This document shows, piece after piece, positions 42,659 to 52,532 of a DNA stretch of 64,000 nucleotides. Origin of the DNA: Auritidibacter sp. Marseille-P8566 (GTDB lineage Bacteria > Actinomycetota > Actinomycetes > Actinomycetales > Microbacteriaceae); assembly GCA_945895375.1 (NCBI GenBank), contig CAMDEE010000005.1, forward strand, positions 1 to 64,000. Reading direction: 5' to 3'. How positions within the stretch are numbered: position 1 is the first letter of the stretch; each line of letters begins with the position of its first letter. The notes under the pieces are model-generated. The model was not told the origin of the DNA and ran no database searches. It was given only the letters and a program-made list of their open reading frames with translations. A program made the translations under genes and the position numbers.

Positions 42659-43489
42659 ATGGCTACACAGAAGAAAACGCTATGGCGCGGGTTTGCAGCA
42701 GCTGCTGCAGTGCTATTGGCTACAACACTTACCGCTTGTTCAACCGGAAGCATTGCCGGTGACACAGTCACCGAAGGCAAGCTAACTATTGGAACAGGTA
42801 ACCCTGCTTATTCACCATGGGTTCTAGAAGATAACCCAGAGTCAGGTGAAGGCTTCGAGTCTGCAGTTGCATATGCAGTTGCTGAAAAACTTGGCTTTGC
42901 TAAGGAAGACGTTATCTGGATCCGCACAACTTTCGATGAAGCGATTGCACCTGGAGTTAAGAACTTTGACTTTAACTTGCAGCAGTATTCAATCACTGAA
43001 GAGCGCAAGGCAAACATCGACTTCTCAACCCCTTACTATGAGACATCACAGGTTGTTGTTACTACATCATCTTCACCTGCAGCAGGCGCGACAAGCATTG
43101 CTGATCTAAAGGGATACCTAATCGGTGCTGCAACTGGTACTACATCATTCAATGCAATTCGCGATGTAATCCAGCCAACACAGGATGCACTTGCATTCAA
43201 CTCAAACGATGACGCTAAGGCTGCTCTAACTAACGGTCAGGTTGATGCAATCGTGCTAGATCTACCAACAGCGCTTTACGCATCTTGCTGTGAGCTAGAC
43301 GGTGGAGTAATCATTGGCCAGCTGCCAACAGCTGACAAGGGTGACCAGTTCGGTCTAGTACTAGACAAGGGATCAAAGCTAACTGCTGCAGTTAGCAAGG
43401 CTCTGGATGAACTACGTGCAGATGGCACACTTGCTGCAATCGAAGCTCAGTGGCTAACTGCGGATGCTGGTGTTCCAGTACTGGAGTAG
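42659..43489 (+). CDS. Amino-acid ABC transporter substrate-binding lipoprotein
   Basis: 276 aa with a lipobox LTAC, lipidated at Cys27. The family 3 solute-binding fold is evident: LTIGTGNPAYSPWV, GFESAVAYAVAEKLG, FDFNLQQYSITEERK, DAIVLDLPTAL. It delivers a polar amino acid to the permease encoded next. AAAGGAG precedes the ATG. The three genes form a tight operon. Confidence 0.9.
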   Translation: MATQKKTLWRGFAAAAAVLLATTLTACSTGSIAGDTVTEGKLTIGTGNPAYSPWVLEDNPESGEGFESAVAYAVAEKLGFAKEDVIWIRTTFDEAIAPGVKNFDFNLQQYSITEERKANIDFSTPYYETSQVVVTTSSSPAAGATSIADLKGYLIGAATGTTSFNAIRDVIQPTQDALAFNSNDDAKAALTNGQVDAIVLDLPTALYASCCELDGGVIIGQLPTADKGDQFGLVLDKGSKLTAAVSKALDELRADGTLAAIEAQWLTADAGVPVLE

Positions 43490-43498
43490 ATTTAACCA

Positions 43499-44368
43499 AT
43501 GAGTAATAGCGAAGCCCGTAGGTTCAGCCCAAGTGAAATTGAGTTGGACCGACGGGCTTTCCGCTTAGCTCGGAAAAGAAAGTCAACTCTTGTTGCCTTT
43601 ATCAGCACACTCGCTTTTGCTGTATTCGCTTGGTTTGCTCTAGTTAGCTCTCCTGGCTGGCCTCGAGTCGAGCAAAGCTTCTTCAACTGGGAAACAGCTG
43701 TTGAAGCTTTCCCTGCTGTTATCGATGGGTTGCTCCTAAATCTTCGAGTGTTGTTCTTCTCCGCTATTGGCGTTTTAGTCTTTGGACTAACCCTTGCTTT
43801 ACTTAGAACCCTTCGTTCACCTATCTTTACCCCAATCAGACTTCTGGCTAGAGGCTATGTTGATCTGTTCAGAGGATTACCTCTAATCATTGTTTTGTAT
43901 TTAGTGGGCTTTGGTATCCCTGGGCTTCGTCTTGAGTTCTTAGGAAGAATTCCAGTTGAGGTTCTAGGTACCGTTGCTCTAACACTTACCTATAGCGCTT
44001 ATGTGGCTGAAGTATTTAGAGCAGGTATTGAAGCTGTTCACCCTTCGCAACGACTAGCTGCTAGATCACTTGGTTTGACCTATGGGCAAACCATGAAGTT
44101 AGTCGTGTTGCCACAGGCATTTAGAAAAGTTGCACCACCACTTATGAATGACTTTGTTTCACTGCAGAAAGACGTTGGGCTTATCTCTGTCTTAGGTGCG
44201 GTGGATGCTGTTAGAGCAGCTCAGATTGAAGTAGCGCAGTTTGCTAACTTCACACCTTATGTTGTTGCTGGCTTACTCTTCGTTCTTCTAGCTATTCCAA
44301 CAGTTAGAGCAGCTGACTATGTCACTAACCGATTAGCTAAGCGCGAGCAGGCCGGAGGTGTTCTATGA
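43499..44368 (+). CDS. Amino-acid ABC transporter permease (His/Glu/Gln type)
   Basis: 289-aa inner-membrane protein with five to six helices. The HisM-type features are GYVDLFRGLPLIIVLYLVG and the EAA loop EAVHPSQRLAARSLGLTYGQ, which docks on the ATPase. Overlaps the ATPase gene by 4 bases. Confidence 0.9.
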   Translation: MSNSEARRFSPSEIELDRRAFRLARKRKSTLVAFISTLAFAVFAWFALVSSPGWPRVEQSFFNWETAVEAFPAVIDGLLLNLRVLFFSAIGVLVFGLTLALLRTLRSPIFTPIRLLARGYVDLFRGLPLIIVLYLVGFGIPGLRLEFLGRIPVEVLGTVALTLTYSAYVAEVFRAGIEAVHPSQRLAARSLGLTYGQTMKLVVLPQAFRKVAPPLMNDFVSLQKDVGLISVLGAVDAVRAAQIEVAQFANFTPYVVAGLLFVLLAIPTVRAADYVTNRLAKREQAGGVL

Positions 44369-45138
44369 GTAAATCAGTAAATGAACTTGGGCCTATGATT
44401 CTGAATGTCAAAGGTGTTTGGAAAAGCTTCGAAGATAAGGATGTTCTCAAGGGAATCGACCTAGAGGTTTATCGAGGTCAGATTGTTGCACTTATTGGTT
44501 CTTCTGGTTCTGGTAAATCAACCCTGCTTAGATCAGTAAACCTCCTAGAAGAAATCAGCGATGGGCAGATTCTTCTAAACGATGTTGACATCGCTGACCC
44601 ACGCATCAATCAGGATGAGGTCAGAAGACAGATTGGTTTGGTCTTCCAGGCCTATAACCTCTTCGCTCATCTATCTATCCTTGAAAACATCACCTTGGCA
44701 TTGCGCCATGTTCAAGGCCTTGAGGCTGAAGAAGCAAAGACCAAGGCACTGGCGTTATTGGATCGAATCGGACTTCTAGAGAAGGCTAACGAGTATCCAG
44801 ATAAGTTATCCGGTGGTCAGCAGCAAAGAACAGCGATTATGCGAGCCGTTGCTCTAAACCCAACCCTGTTACTTCTTGATGAGGTAACCAGCGCACTAGA
44901 CCCTGAACTAGTAAGTGAGGTTCTAGAACTGATTAGAGATCTAAAGGCTTCAGGGACATCTATCTTGATGGCCACACATGAGCTTTCCTTTGCTAGAGAT
45001 GTTGCGGACTGGGTTGTTTTCCTAGATGGGGGAGTAATTATTGAGGAAGGTCCAGCAAAGGACTTCTTTGAGAACCCTAAAATGCCTAGAACCATAGAGT
45101 TTCTCCAGAGACTCAGAAGAAGAGCAGGCGAGCAGTAA
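44365..45138 (+). CDS. Amino-acid ABC transporter ATP-binding protein (GlnQ-like)
   Basis: 257-aa ATPase with Walker A GSSGSGKST (about 45-53), Q-loop VFQAYNLF, signature LSGGQQQRTAI, Walker B LLLLDEVTSALD and a switch His in ATHEL. It powers import by the neighbouring binding protein and permease. An imperfect hairpin follows the stop. Confidence 0.93.
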   Translation: MSKSVNELGPMILNVKGVWKSFEDKDVLKGIDLEVYRGQIVALIGSSGSGKSTLLRSVNLLEEISDGQILLNDVDIADPRINQDEVRRQIGLVFQAYNLFAHLSILENITLALRHVQGLEAEEAKTKALALLDRIGLLEKANEYPDKLSGGQQQRTAIMRAVALNPTLLLLDEVTSALDPELVSEVLELIRDLKASGTSILMATHELSFARDVADWVVFLDGGVIIEEGPAKDFFENPKMPRTIEFLQRLRRRAGEQ

Positions 45139-45160
45139 AAGGCTTAGGTAGGCTTTATTT

Positions 45161-45184
45161 AGAAGGCAACGATGCCTTCTTAAG
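45161..45184 (+). terminator. Hairpin after the amino-acid ABC operon
   Basis: A perfect 8-bp stem AGAAGGCA (45161-45168) with TGCCTTCT (45173-45180) and loop ACGA. Only TTAA follows, so it may be a weak terminator or processing site. Confidence 0.5.
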
Positions 45185-45209
45185 AAGAATATTTAGGTTG
45201 TGAAATTAA

Positions 45210-46496
45210 ATGCGTATTTTGCTCGTAGGCGCTGGTGGCGTCGGAGATGCAGTGGCCAAGATTGCTGCCACAAGAGATTTTTACGAACACATGGTAGTCA
45301 GTGACTACGACCAATCAAGAGCAGACAGAACTATTGAGTGGATTAGAAACAAGTACGGCGAAGATGTCGCCTCAAGATTCAGCTCTTCAAAGATTGATGC
45401 TTCTAACGCAGCATCAATGGCTGCTCTAATTACTGAACTTGGTATCACTCACGTTCTAAATGCAGTTGAGCCTAAGTTTGTTCAAACCATTTTCTCTGCT
45501 TGCTACACAGCAGGTGCACACTACTTAGACATGGCGCTAAGCCTTAGTGAAAAGAACGAAGCCGATCCTTTCCATAAAACTGGCATCAAACTAGGTGACT
45601 CACAATATGCATTGCACGAGCAGTGGGCACGAGCAGGAAAGCTTGCTCTAGTAGGTATTGGTGTTGAGCCAGGACTGAGTAACATCTTTGCAAGATATGC
45701 AGCAGATCACCTATTCAGTGAGATTGATGAAGTATCTGTCAAAGACGGTGGAAACCTGAGTGTCACTGATGATGAAGGCAATGAAATCTTTGCTCCATCA
45801 TTCTCTATCTGGACAACCATTGAAGAATGTCTAAACCCACCAACACTTTATGAAAAGAAAAAGGGTTGGTTCACAACCGAGCCTTTCAGCGAGCCAGAGA
45901 TCTTTGAGTTCCCTGAAGGCATTGGTGCTGTTGAGTGTGTGAACGTTGAGCACGAAGAAATCTCAATGATTCCTAGAACCATGGATGTTGGCAGAGTCAC
46001 ATTCAAGTTCGGACTAGGTTCAGACTTCATTGGAGTTCTAAAGACCCTACACATGCTAGGTCTAGATGCTACTAAGCCAGTGCGTGTTCGTTCAGCTCAA
46101 GGTCCAGTTGAAGTTGCTCCTAGAGACGTAGTTGTTTCAGTTCTTCCAGATCCAGCAACCATTGGTCCACGCATGACAGGTAAGACCTGTGCAGGTGTAT
46201 TAGTTACTGGTAAGGGTAAGGATGGAATGCCTAGAGCTACCTATCTATATCACGTAGCCGATAACGCAGTAACAATGGCTGCTATTGAAGCTCAGGCTGT
46301 TGTTGCTCAAACTGCATTCAACCCATTGATTGCCCTAGAACTAATTGCTACTGGCATCTGGGAAGGTGTTGGTGTTATGGGTCCAGAAGAGTTTGATGCC
46401 AAGCCTTTCCTAGATCTAATGAACTCTTCAACTGGTTACCAGGAGAAGTGGGTTTCACAAGAGCGCCTACCAGCAAGTCCACTTAGACACCCATAA
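45210..46496 (+). CDS. Saccharopine dehydrogenase family protein
   Basis: 428-aa oxidoreductase with an N-terminal Rossmann fold (ILLVGAGGVGDAVA), DASNAASMAAL and the HYLDMAL region typical of saccharopine dehydrogenase-like enzymes in actinobacteria. Its substrate is unknown; a role in lysine or polyamine-related metabolism (compare the decarboxylase at 12.8 kb) is only a guess. It begins 71 bp after the ABC operon, past the hairpin. Confidence 0.85.
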   Translation: MRILLVGAGGVGDAVAKIAATRDFYEHMVVSDYDQSRADRTIEWIRNKYGEDVASRFSSSKIDASNAASMAALITELGITHVLNAVEPKFVQTIFSACYTAGAHYLDMALSLSEKNEADPFHKTGIKLGDSQYALHEQWARAGKLALVGIGVEPGLSNIFARYAADHLFSEIDEVSVKDGGNLSVTDDEGNEIFAPSFSIWTTIEECLNPPTLYEKKKGWFTTEPFSEPEIFEFPEGIGAVECVNVEHEEISMIPRTMDVGRVTFKFGLGSDFIGVLKTLHMLGLDATKPVRVRSAQGPVEVAPRDVVVSVLPDPATIGPRMTGKTCAGVLVTGKGKDGMPRATYLYHVADNAVTMAAIEAQAVVAQTAFNPLIALELIATGIWEGVGVMGPEEFDAKPFLDLMNSSTGYQEKWVSQERLPASPLRHP

Positions 46497-46501
46497 CAAA
46501 A

Positions 46502-47422
46502 GTGTTTGTTCGCAAAGCAAGCTCAAGTGATGCTGAACTTGTTCTGGAGATACTCAACTCTGAAATAGCAGCAGTTGATCCAGCGCATGGTCTTTTTGGA
46601 CTAGACATGATCAAGCAGATTATTGACAGCCCAGGTGATCCTTCTCCTACCTATTTGTTTAGTGATGATGAATCTTCAGCCCCATTTGGTGTTGGTAACC
46701 TGCATCCTGACTTGTCAGCAAAAGAACTAGAACCTACTCTTTCCGTGAGAGCGGGAGATAGTAGGTACGGAGAGTTACTTGACTGGTTTATTGCTGAAGC
46801 AAATAGAGACTACCCAGAGTTCAAGTTTCAGATTGAGATTAACCAAAAACACAATGAGAACTTAGAACACTTAGCTTCAAGAGGTTTCAAGATTGTTCGT
46901 GAATACAACTCCTTGCGTGCAAAAGTAGTACCAAACATCACTGACCCAGTTCTCCCAGATGGAGTAACTGTTCGAGCAGCCGATAAAACCAACATTCAAG
47001 ATCTTCAGGACTGGCACATGGTCTATCATAACTCGTTCGCCGAGAACTTTGGGTTCACGCCAAGAGACTTTGAATCTTGGCAGAAGAGAATCAAAGCTGA
47101 CGAGTTCATTCCTAGCGATGGAGTTTTTATACTTTATGAAGATGAAGCACCGGCTGGGTTTATCTGGACTGATGACATGGATGCCTTTGATCTAAGAGGT
47201 TATGTGACTTACATCGGAGTTCTAAAGGAGCACAGAGGAAAGGGTTATGGGCAGATACTGCTAGGTACTGCCTTGGCTAGATTCTCAAGATTGGGTTACA
47301 CGGCAGCAGAGCTAGGAGTTGACACACGAAACTCCTCTAATGCCCTTAGAGTGTATGAAAAGATGGGCTTTGAAAAGCTATCCACATGGATACTCCATGA
47401 AAGAGCAGTAAATACCAACTAG
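46502..47422 (+). CDS. Tandem GNAT acetyltransferase, MshD (mycothiol synthase)-like
   Basis: 306 aa from GTG 46502. Two GNAT domains; the second has YVTYIGVLKEHRGKGYGQILL (AcCoA loop) and ELGVDTRNSSNALRVYEKMGF, the pattern of MshD and related tandem GNATs. If it is MshD it would complete mycothiol, which matches the mycoredoxin-like protein at 30.5 kb. The first domain is degenerate, as in MshD. Specificity remains inferred. Confidence 0.75.
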   Translation: MFVRKASSSDAELVLEILNSEIAAVDPAHGLFGLDMIKQIIDSPGDPSPTYLFSDDESSAPFGVGNLHPDLSAKELEPTLSVRAGDSRYGELLDWFIAEANRDYPEFKFQIEINQKHNENLEHLASRGFKIVREYNSLRAKVVPNITDPVLPDGVTVRAADKTNIQDLQDWHMVYHNSFAENFGFTPRDFESWQKRIKADEFIPSDGVFILYEDEAPAGFIWTDDMDAFDLRGYVTYIGVLKEHRGKGYGQILLGTALARFSRLGYTAAELGVDTRNSSNALRVYEKMGFEKLSTWILHERAVNTN

Positions 47423-47436
47423 GTAAAGAGGAACCG

Positions 47437-49134
47437 ATGGCAGCTAGAGATGGCAGACACTTCGATGTCATCATCGTGGGTTCTGGTTTTGGTGGTTCTA
47501 TCTCTGCTCTTCGCCTAACTGAAAAGGGCTATAAAGTTCTTGTCATTGAAGCTGGAGCGAGGTTCAAGGATTCTGACTTTGCTAAGACTTCATTCAATTT
47601 AAAGAAGTTTCTGTTCTTTCCAAGGCTTGGGCTAAAGGGTATTCAGAGAATAGATCTTCTAAGAAACGTCATGGTCATGTCAGGAGCCGGTGTTGGGGGA
47701 GGCTCATTGGTTTATGCCAATACCCTGTATCGCCCACCAACTACATTCTTCAAGACTGGTTCTTGGGCAAACATATGTGATTGGGAAAAAGAATTAGCAC
47801 CTTATTACTCTCAAGCAGAACGCATGCTCGGTGTTGAGACCAACACATACATGAGCCCTGCAGATATCGAACTAAAGAAGGCTGCAGACACGTTAGGTTA
47901 TGGAAATACATTCCAGATGGCGCCTCTTGGCATTCACTTCGGTGAGCCAGGTAAAGAGGTCGCTGATCCATACTTTGGTGGAGTAGGACCTAGTCGAACA
48001 GGCTGTATTAACTGTGGCGAATGCATGACTGGTTGTCGTCATGGAGCTAAGAACACATTGGTCAAGAACTACCTTTATCTAGCTGAGCAAGCAGGGGCAG
48101 AAGTTATTTCCAACACAACAGTGGTTGACATAATCGATTCTGCTTCAGGGTATGAAATCAAAACCAGAAACTCTTCAAGTGCTGGTTGGGTAAAAACTAA
48201 ATCATTCACATCCGATCAGGTAATTATTGCTGCAGGTGCCTTAGGCAGTGCAAAGCTTTTGCACAAAGTAAGAGCTAACGGCAATCTTCAGGGAATCAGT
48301 TCAACGCTTGGTTCTCTAAGTCGAACCAACAGTGAATCACTGTTGGGTGTAGTTGCTAAAGGCAAAGACATCGACTTTTCCTTAGGTTCATCTATTACTT
48401 CAAGTGTGTTCCCTAATGAACACACGCATGTTGAGCCAGTGCGTTATGGAAGAGGCTCTGGCTTTATGGGAATCATGGAGAGCGTGATGGCATCAGGACC
48501 TAAGGGGCAGAAGCCAACTTTCTTTAGGTTGATAGTTGCCAGCATCAAGAAGTTCGGATCCCTTCCGAGCATGTATAACCTCAGAACTTGGCCTGAGCGA
48601 ACACTGATTCTTCTAGTAATGCAATCAAGAGATAACTCACTCACTACTTTCAGTAAGCGTGGGTTATTCGGAAGGAAACTTACATCTCGTCAGGGCTACG
48701 GTGAAGTTAATCCTGCTTGGGTCCCTGAAGGTCACAAGCTAGCAAAAGAACTAGCAGAGCAGTTCAATGGAACAGCAGGAGCAGTTGTCACTGAACCTTT
48801 TGGTATTCCGATGACCGCTCACTTCCTAGGTGGATCAGTCATCGCACCTAATGCTAATGAAGGTGTTCTTGATGGTTACCTCAGGGCATTCGGTCAACCA
48901 GGTTTACACATTCTTGATGGATCAGCACTGTCTGCGAACCCAGGAGTGAATCCTTCGCTTAGTATTGCTGCTCAAGCAGAGTGGGCTTGTGCGTTCTGGC
49001 CTAATAAAGGTGAGGCAGATACAAGACCTGAGTTGGATAAAGAATTCAGACTGATTGCACCGGTGAAGCCAAATGCTCCGGTAGTTCCTAAAGGAGCTGT
49101 TGGTGAACTAAGGCTTGATGTAAACATCAAGTAA
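47437..49134 (+). CDS. GMC-family oxidoreductase (cholesterol oxidase-like) with four-Cys motif
   Basis: 565-aa FAD enzyme. N-terminal dinucleotide fold VIIVGSGFGGSISALRL (10-26), the GMC signature MSGAGVGGGSLVYANTLY (79-96), and a C-terminal HILDGSALSANPGVNPSLSI. Residues about 189-199 read CINCGECMTGC, a CxxCxxCxxxC ligand set like that in mycobacterial cholesterol-oxidase relatives. It oxidises an alcohol substrate, possibly a sterol or similar. It starts 14 bp after the GNAT gene. Confidence 0.88.
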   Translation: MAARDGRHFDVIIVGSGFGGSISALRLTEKGYKVLVIEAGARFKDSDFAKTSFNLKKFLFFPRLGLKGIQRIDLLRNVMVMSGAGVGGGSLVYANTLYRPPTTFFKTGSWANICDWEKELAPYYSQAERMLGVETNTYMSPADIELKKAADTLGYGNTFQMAPLGIHFGEPGKEVADPYFGGVGPSRTGCINCGECMTGCRHGAKNTLVKNYLYLAEQAGAEVISNTTVVDIIDSASGYEIKTRNSSSAGWVKTKSFTSDQVIIAAGALGSAKLLHKVRANGNLQGISSTLGSLSRTNSESLLGVVAKGKDIDFSLGSSITSSVFPNEHTHVEPVRYGRGSGFMGIMESVMASGPKGQKPTFFRLIVASIKKFGSLPSMYNLRTWPERTLILLVMQSRDNSLTTFSKRGLFGRKLTSRQGYGEVNPAWVPEGHKLAKELAEQFNGTAGAVVTEPFGIPMTAHFLGGSVIAPNANEGVLDGYLRAFGQPGLHILDGSALSANPGVNPSLSIAAQAEWACAFWPNKGEADTRPELDKEFRLIAPVKPNAPVVPKGAVGELRLDVNIK

Positions 49135-50058
49135 TTACATCGCTAGAGATTTACGCCTTCTTAGAAGTCCTTGAGCAATAGCTGCACCCATCATGATAAT
49201 TAATCCGCCAATAGGTTCAAACCAGTGGAGTTTTTCTCCAAGGACAACTACACCTAGGGTGAGTGCGACAACTGGTGCCAAAAGTGTCACTGTTGAAGAA
49301 ACTGCAGAACCAACTTGTCTCAGCAGTGGGTAATACATCGTGTATGCGATTCCTGTACCAAACACGCCTAGGACAAGTAGTGACAGGCTAGATTCCCAAG
49401 TGAAAGGACCGGTTGTTGGAGGCTGGGTTAGATAGATAGGAAGCAGTAGCACTGCAGCTGCAGCTATCTGCCCGAATGCAGCAACCTCAAGAGGATGACC
49501 TCTAGGTTCAACAAACTTTCTGATAAAGGGTCCGCCGAAACCATAGAGGGAGGATGCGATGATGATGCCAACAACTGCCAGCCAGGAGTCCGTCTGAACT
49601 CCTTCCCAGATACCAATGAGAACTAAGAGACCAATAACACCAACTAGCAATCCAATGATCTGGTTTCTAGTTACCTTCTCACCTCTAAAAACTGTTAGTA
49701 AAGCGATGATGGTGGCAACAGGAGTAATGGCGTTAGCCATACCCGAGAAGGCCGAAGATACATGGTGTCCACCAAATGAGAAGAGGACAAAAGGTATAGC
49801 TGAGTTGAATAGTCCAACTATGAAGCAAAGCATGAAGAACTTCGGATCTTTACGGATTCGAATCTTACGCAACAAAAGAACTATGTATAAAGTTGTTGCG
49901 CCTAGAACACAGCGCCAGAAGGCCAAACCAATTGGCGATAAAGATGTATTAGCAAATTCAATGAAGAAAAAAGATGAGCCCCAGATTATGCCTGCGCCAA
50001 AGTAGTTAAAGAGCCAGCTAGGTGATTTGTTAGCCGCAGCAGCATTGGTTTTAGGCAC
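49135..50058 (-). CDS. EamA/DMT-family metabolite transporter
   Basis: 307 aa with ten membrane helices and two EamA halves (IWGSSFFFIEFANTSLSPIGLAFWR near the start, VTLLAPVVALTLGVVVLGE near the end). GTG start at 50058. DMT proteins export amino acids or small metabolites. It converges on the oxidoreductase gene with no spacing. Confidence 0.88.
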   Translation of the reverse strand: MPKTNAAAANKSPSWLFNYFGAGIIWGSSFFFIEFANTSLSPIGLAFWRCVLGATTLYIVLLLRKIRIRKDPKFFMLCFIVGLFNSAIPFVLFSFGGHHVSSAFSGMANAITPVATIIALLTVFRGEKVTRNQIIGLLVGVIGLLVLIGIWEGVQTDSWLAVVGIIIASSLYGFGGPFIRKFVEPRGHPLEVAAFGQIAAAAVLLLPIYLTQPPTTGPFTWESSLSLLVLGVFGTGIAYTMYYPLLRQVGSAVSSTVTLLAPVVALTLGVVVLGEKLHWFEPIGGLIIMMGAAIAQGLLRRRKSLAM

Positions 50059-50184
50059 TTAGATAGCCTAGCCAATCAACCCTCGTTGCCAGTTCATTTC
50101 GCTATTCCCATGCCCTAGACTGATAGAGGTGTGCTGGGAAGTCGGGTCGGCAATGTAAATTGCCTATAACCGATTGGATCATAA

Positions 50185-51468
50185 ATGCTAACTATTGCCG
50201 CTGTAACCGTATTCCTAATTGCGTACTTCTTTATCGCAACCGAAAAAATCAACCGAGTAGCCGTCGTCTGTGCGGGCGCTGCTGTGATGATTATCATTGG
50301 CGCAACCGACGCCGACGCGGCTTTTTATAGCCACGAAACAGGAATTGACTGGAATGTAATCTTCCTACTTCTAGGAATGATGATCATCGTTGGTGTCATC
50401 CACAAGACGGGTCTGTTTGAGTACCTAGCTATCAAAGCTATTCAGCTGGCCAAGGGACGCCCTCGCCAGGCATTCGTATATCTACTACTACTGGTTGCCT
50501 TCTGCTCCGCTCTGCTAGATAACGTAACCACAATCCTGCTGGCAGTGCCAATGACCATCATGGTTGCCAAGTACCTAAAGGTTCACCCAGTTCCATTTAT
50601 CTTGGCCGAAGTGTTTATCTCAAACATTGGTGGCGCAGCAACATTGATTGGTGACCCACCAAACATCATCATTGCCTCCAAGGCAGACTTAGATTTCAAT
50701 GCCTTCTTGATTCACATGGCACCGATGGTTCTGGTTGTGTTAGCTGTAATCATTCCAATGCTCGTTCTGATGTTCAATAAAGATCTAAAGAACAAACCTG
50801 AAGATCGCAAGACTGTGATGGATCTTCACCCAGGCAGCTTTATCAAGGACAAGCCACTTCTTATTAAGAGCCTTGTAGTGCTAACACTGGTTATTGTTGC
50901 TTTCGTTCTGCACACCGTTCTGCACCTAGACCCATCAGTGATTGCCATGGTTGGTGCTGGTTTCTTGGTAATGATCAGTAATCTAAAGCCTGAGCAGTTT
51001 GCTAAAGATGTTGAGTGGGGAACCCTCGTGTTCTTCGCAGCACTATTCATTATGGTGGGCGCTTTAGTGAATGTTGGAGCCCTGAAGATAGTAGCCGACA
51101 CAATTGCGTCATTCGTTGGAAATGATGGAGCGTTAGCAGCTGGAGCAATCGTTGTTGTGTCAGCAATCGCTTCTGGAATTGTTGACAACATTCCCTACGT
51201 AACATCAATGGCACCTGTTGTTCAACAACTAAATGGATCCATCTCTAGCATCACTAATGATGGTCTTTGGTGGGCTCTTGCCTTTGGTGCAGACTTTGGT
51301 GGCAACATGACAATTGTTGGAGCAAGTGCAAACGTTGTTGCTGTTGGACTTGCTTACGCCAGTGGATATAAGATTACTTTCTGGCAGTTTGCTAAGTACG
51401 GTATTCCAGTAACGGTAGTCTCTACCGCTATGGCTCTGCCATACGTTCTAATCAGATACTTCAGTTAG
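50185..51468 (+). CDS. ArsB/NhaD (ion transporter superfamily) permease
   Basis: 427 aa, about eleven membrane helices. GIDWNVIFLLLGMMIIVGVI and the DNVTTILLAVP and SNIGGAATLIGDPPNIIIAS motifs (about 112-168) are diagnostic for CitMHS/ArsB-type permeases; a repeat DNIPYVTSMAP with ALAFGADFGGNMT follows. It may carry dicarboxylates, Na+/H+ or arsenite. No arsenic genes are nearby. The glycohydrolase gene follows after 7 bp. Confidence 0.88.
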   Translation: MLTIAAVTVFLIAYFFIATEKINRVAVVCAGAAVMIIIGATDADAAFYSHETGIDWNVIFLLLGMMIIVGVIHKTGLFEYLAIKAIQLAKGRPRQAFVYLLLLVAFCSALLDNVTTILLAVPMTIMVAKYLKVHPVPFILAEVFISNIGGAATLIGDPPNIIIASKADLDFNAFLIHMAPMVLVVLAVIIPMLVLMFNKDLKNKPEDRKTVMDLHPGSFIKDKPLLIKSLVVLTLVIVAFVLHTVLHLDPSVIAMVGAGFLVMISNLKPEQFAKDVEWGTLVFFAALFIMVGALVNVGALKIVADTIASFVGNDGALAAGAIVVVSAIASGIVDNIPYVTSMAPVVQQLNGSISSITNDGLWWALAFGADFGGNMTIVGASANVVAVGLAYASGYKITFWQFAKYGIPVTVVSTAMALPYVLIRYFS

Positions 51469-51475
51469 GCCAAAC

Positions 51476-52429
51476 TTGAATTACAACAAAGATCAAATTC
51501 TCGATAGAGCTCGAGGAGCACTACTTGGAACTGCCGTAGGCGATGCTCTTGGAGCAGGCTATGAGTTTAAACCTCCGCTAAGTTGGGAGTTCCCAGTTGT
51601 TTTCAAAGCAACGGGACAATTCAAAGCTGGAGAATTTACCGACGACATGGCCCAAACCATCGGTGTTGCCTTGGCTGCAAGCAGATCTGATCTTCGAGTA
51701 ACACTTGATGAAGTTTCAAAGGAGTTTCATCGTTGGTATAAAGAAGATGGTCGCGGTATAGGGATTCAAACTGAAAAAATCTTCCAAAAAGTAAAAGATT
51801 TCTCTACAGCCGATCAACTCCTCGAGCAGTCTCAGCTATTTGTTGATAGCAATGAGAAAGCAGCTGGCAATGGCTCACTAATGAGAACCGCACCTGTTGC
51901 ACTGCTTTACCTATCCAACCCAGAAGCAGTTGGTGAAGTTGCCAGCAGCGTTAGTGCTCTAACCCATGCTGATGCAGATTGCCGTGAAGCTTGCATCATC
52001 TGGTCAAAGGCAATCAGACATGCAATTCTGTTCGAGAACTTCGATGGCATCCAGTTAGCTATCAACGAGCTTCCTACTTTCAGACAGAGCTACTGGAATG
52101 ATCTATTTGACGAAGCCGATGCGGTTAGTGAGGCATCTGAGTTCACAAACAATGGCTGGGTTATCCATGCCATCCAAGCGGCCTATAAAGCCATCATGTC
52201 CACTGCAACTGAGACACCTGAACATTTGGTTCTAGGTATCAATGAAGCTGTTCGAGTTGGGGATGACACGGATACCGTGGCTGCAATTGCAGGAGCACTG
52301 CTTGGAGCTCGTTGGGGATATTCAGCAATCCCAGAGAGATGGCTTGAGCCACTAAGTGGCTGGCCTGGCTATAAAGCAACAGATCTTGTTTCTCTAGCCG
52401 ATGAGATAACTGAACCTATTTGGCTCTAA
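51476..52429 (+). CDS. ADP-ribosylglycohydrolase
   Basis: 317 aa, TTG start at 51476. DraG-like metal site: GDALGAGYEF, FTDDMAQT (about 57-64), NGSLMRTAPVALL and the C-terminal DDTDTVAAIAGALLGA. It removes ADP-ribose from proteins or small molecules. Located directly after the permease gene. Confidence 0.9.
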   Translation: MNYNKDQILDRARGALLGTAVGDALGAGYEFKPPLSWEFPVVFKATGQFKAGEFTDDMAQTIGVALAASRSDLRVTLDEVSKEFHRWYKEDGRGIGIQTEKIFQKVKDFSTADQLLEQSQLFVDSNEKAAGNGSLMRTAPVALLYLSNPEAVGEVASSVSALTHADADCREACIIWSKAIRHAILFENFDGIQLAINELPTFRQSYWNDLFDEADAVSEASEFTNNGWVIHAIQAAYKAIMSTATETPEHLVLGINEAVRVGDDTDTVAAIAGALLGARWGYSAIPERWLEPLSGWPGYKATDLVSLADEITEPIWL

Positions 52430-52532
52430 AGACTAAACACTGCTGAGTGTTTCGGCAAGGCATTCAATAACCAAACAAAACTCCAGTATTCTGCACTCAA
52501 TAGAAGATTTATTTGAGTATTCAGGACCCTAA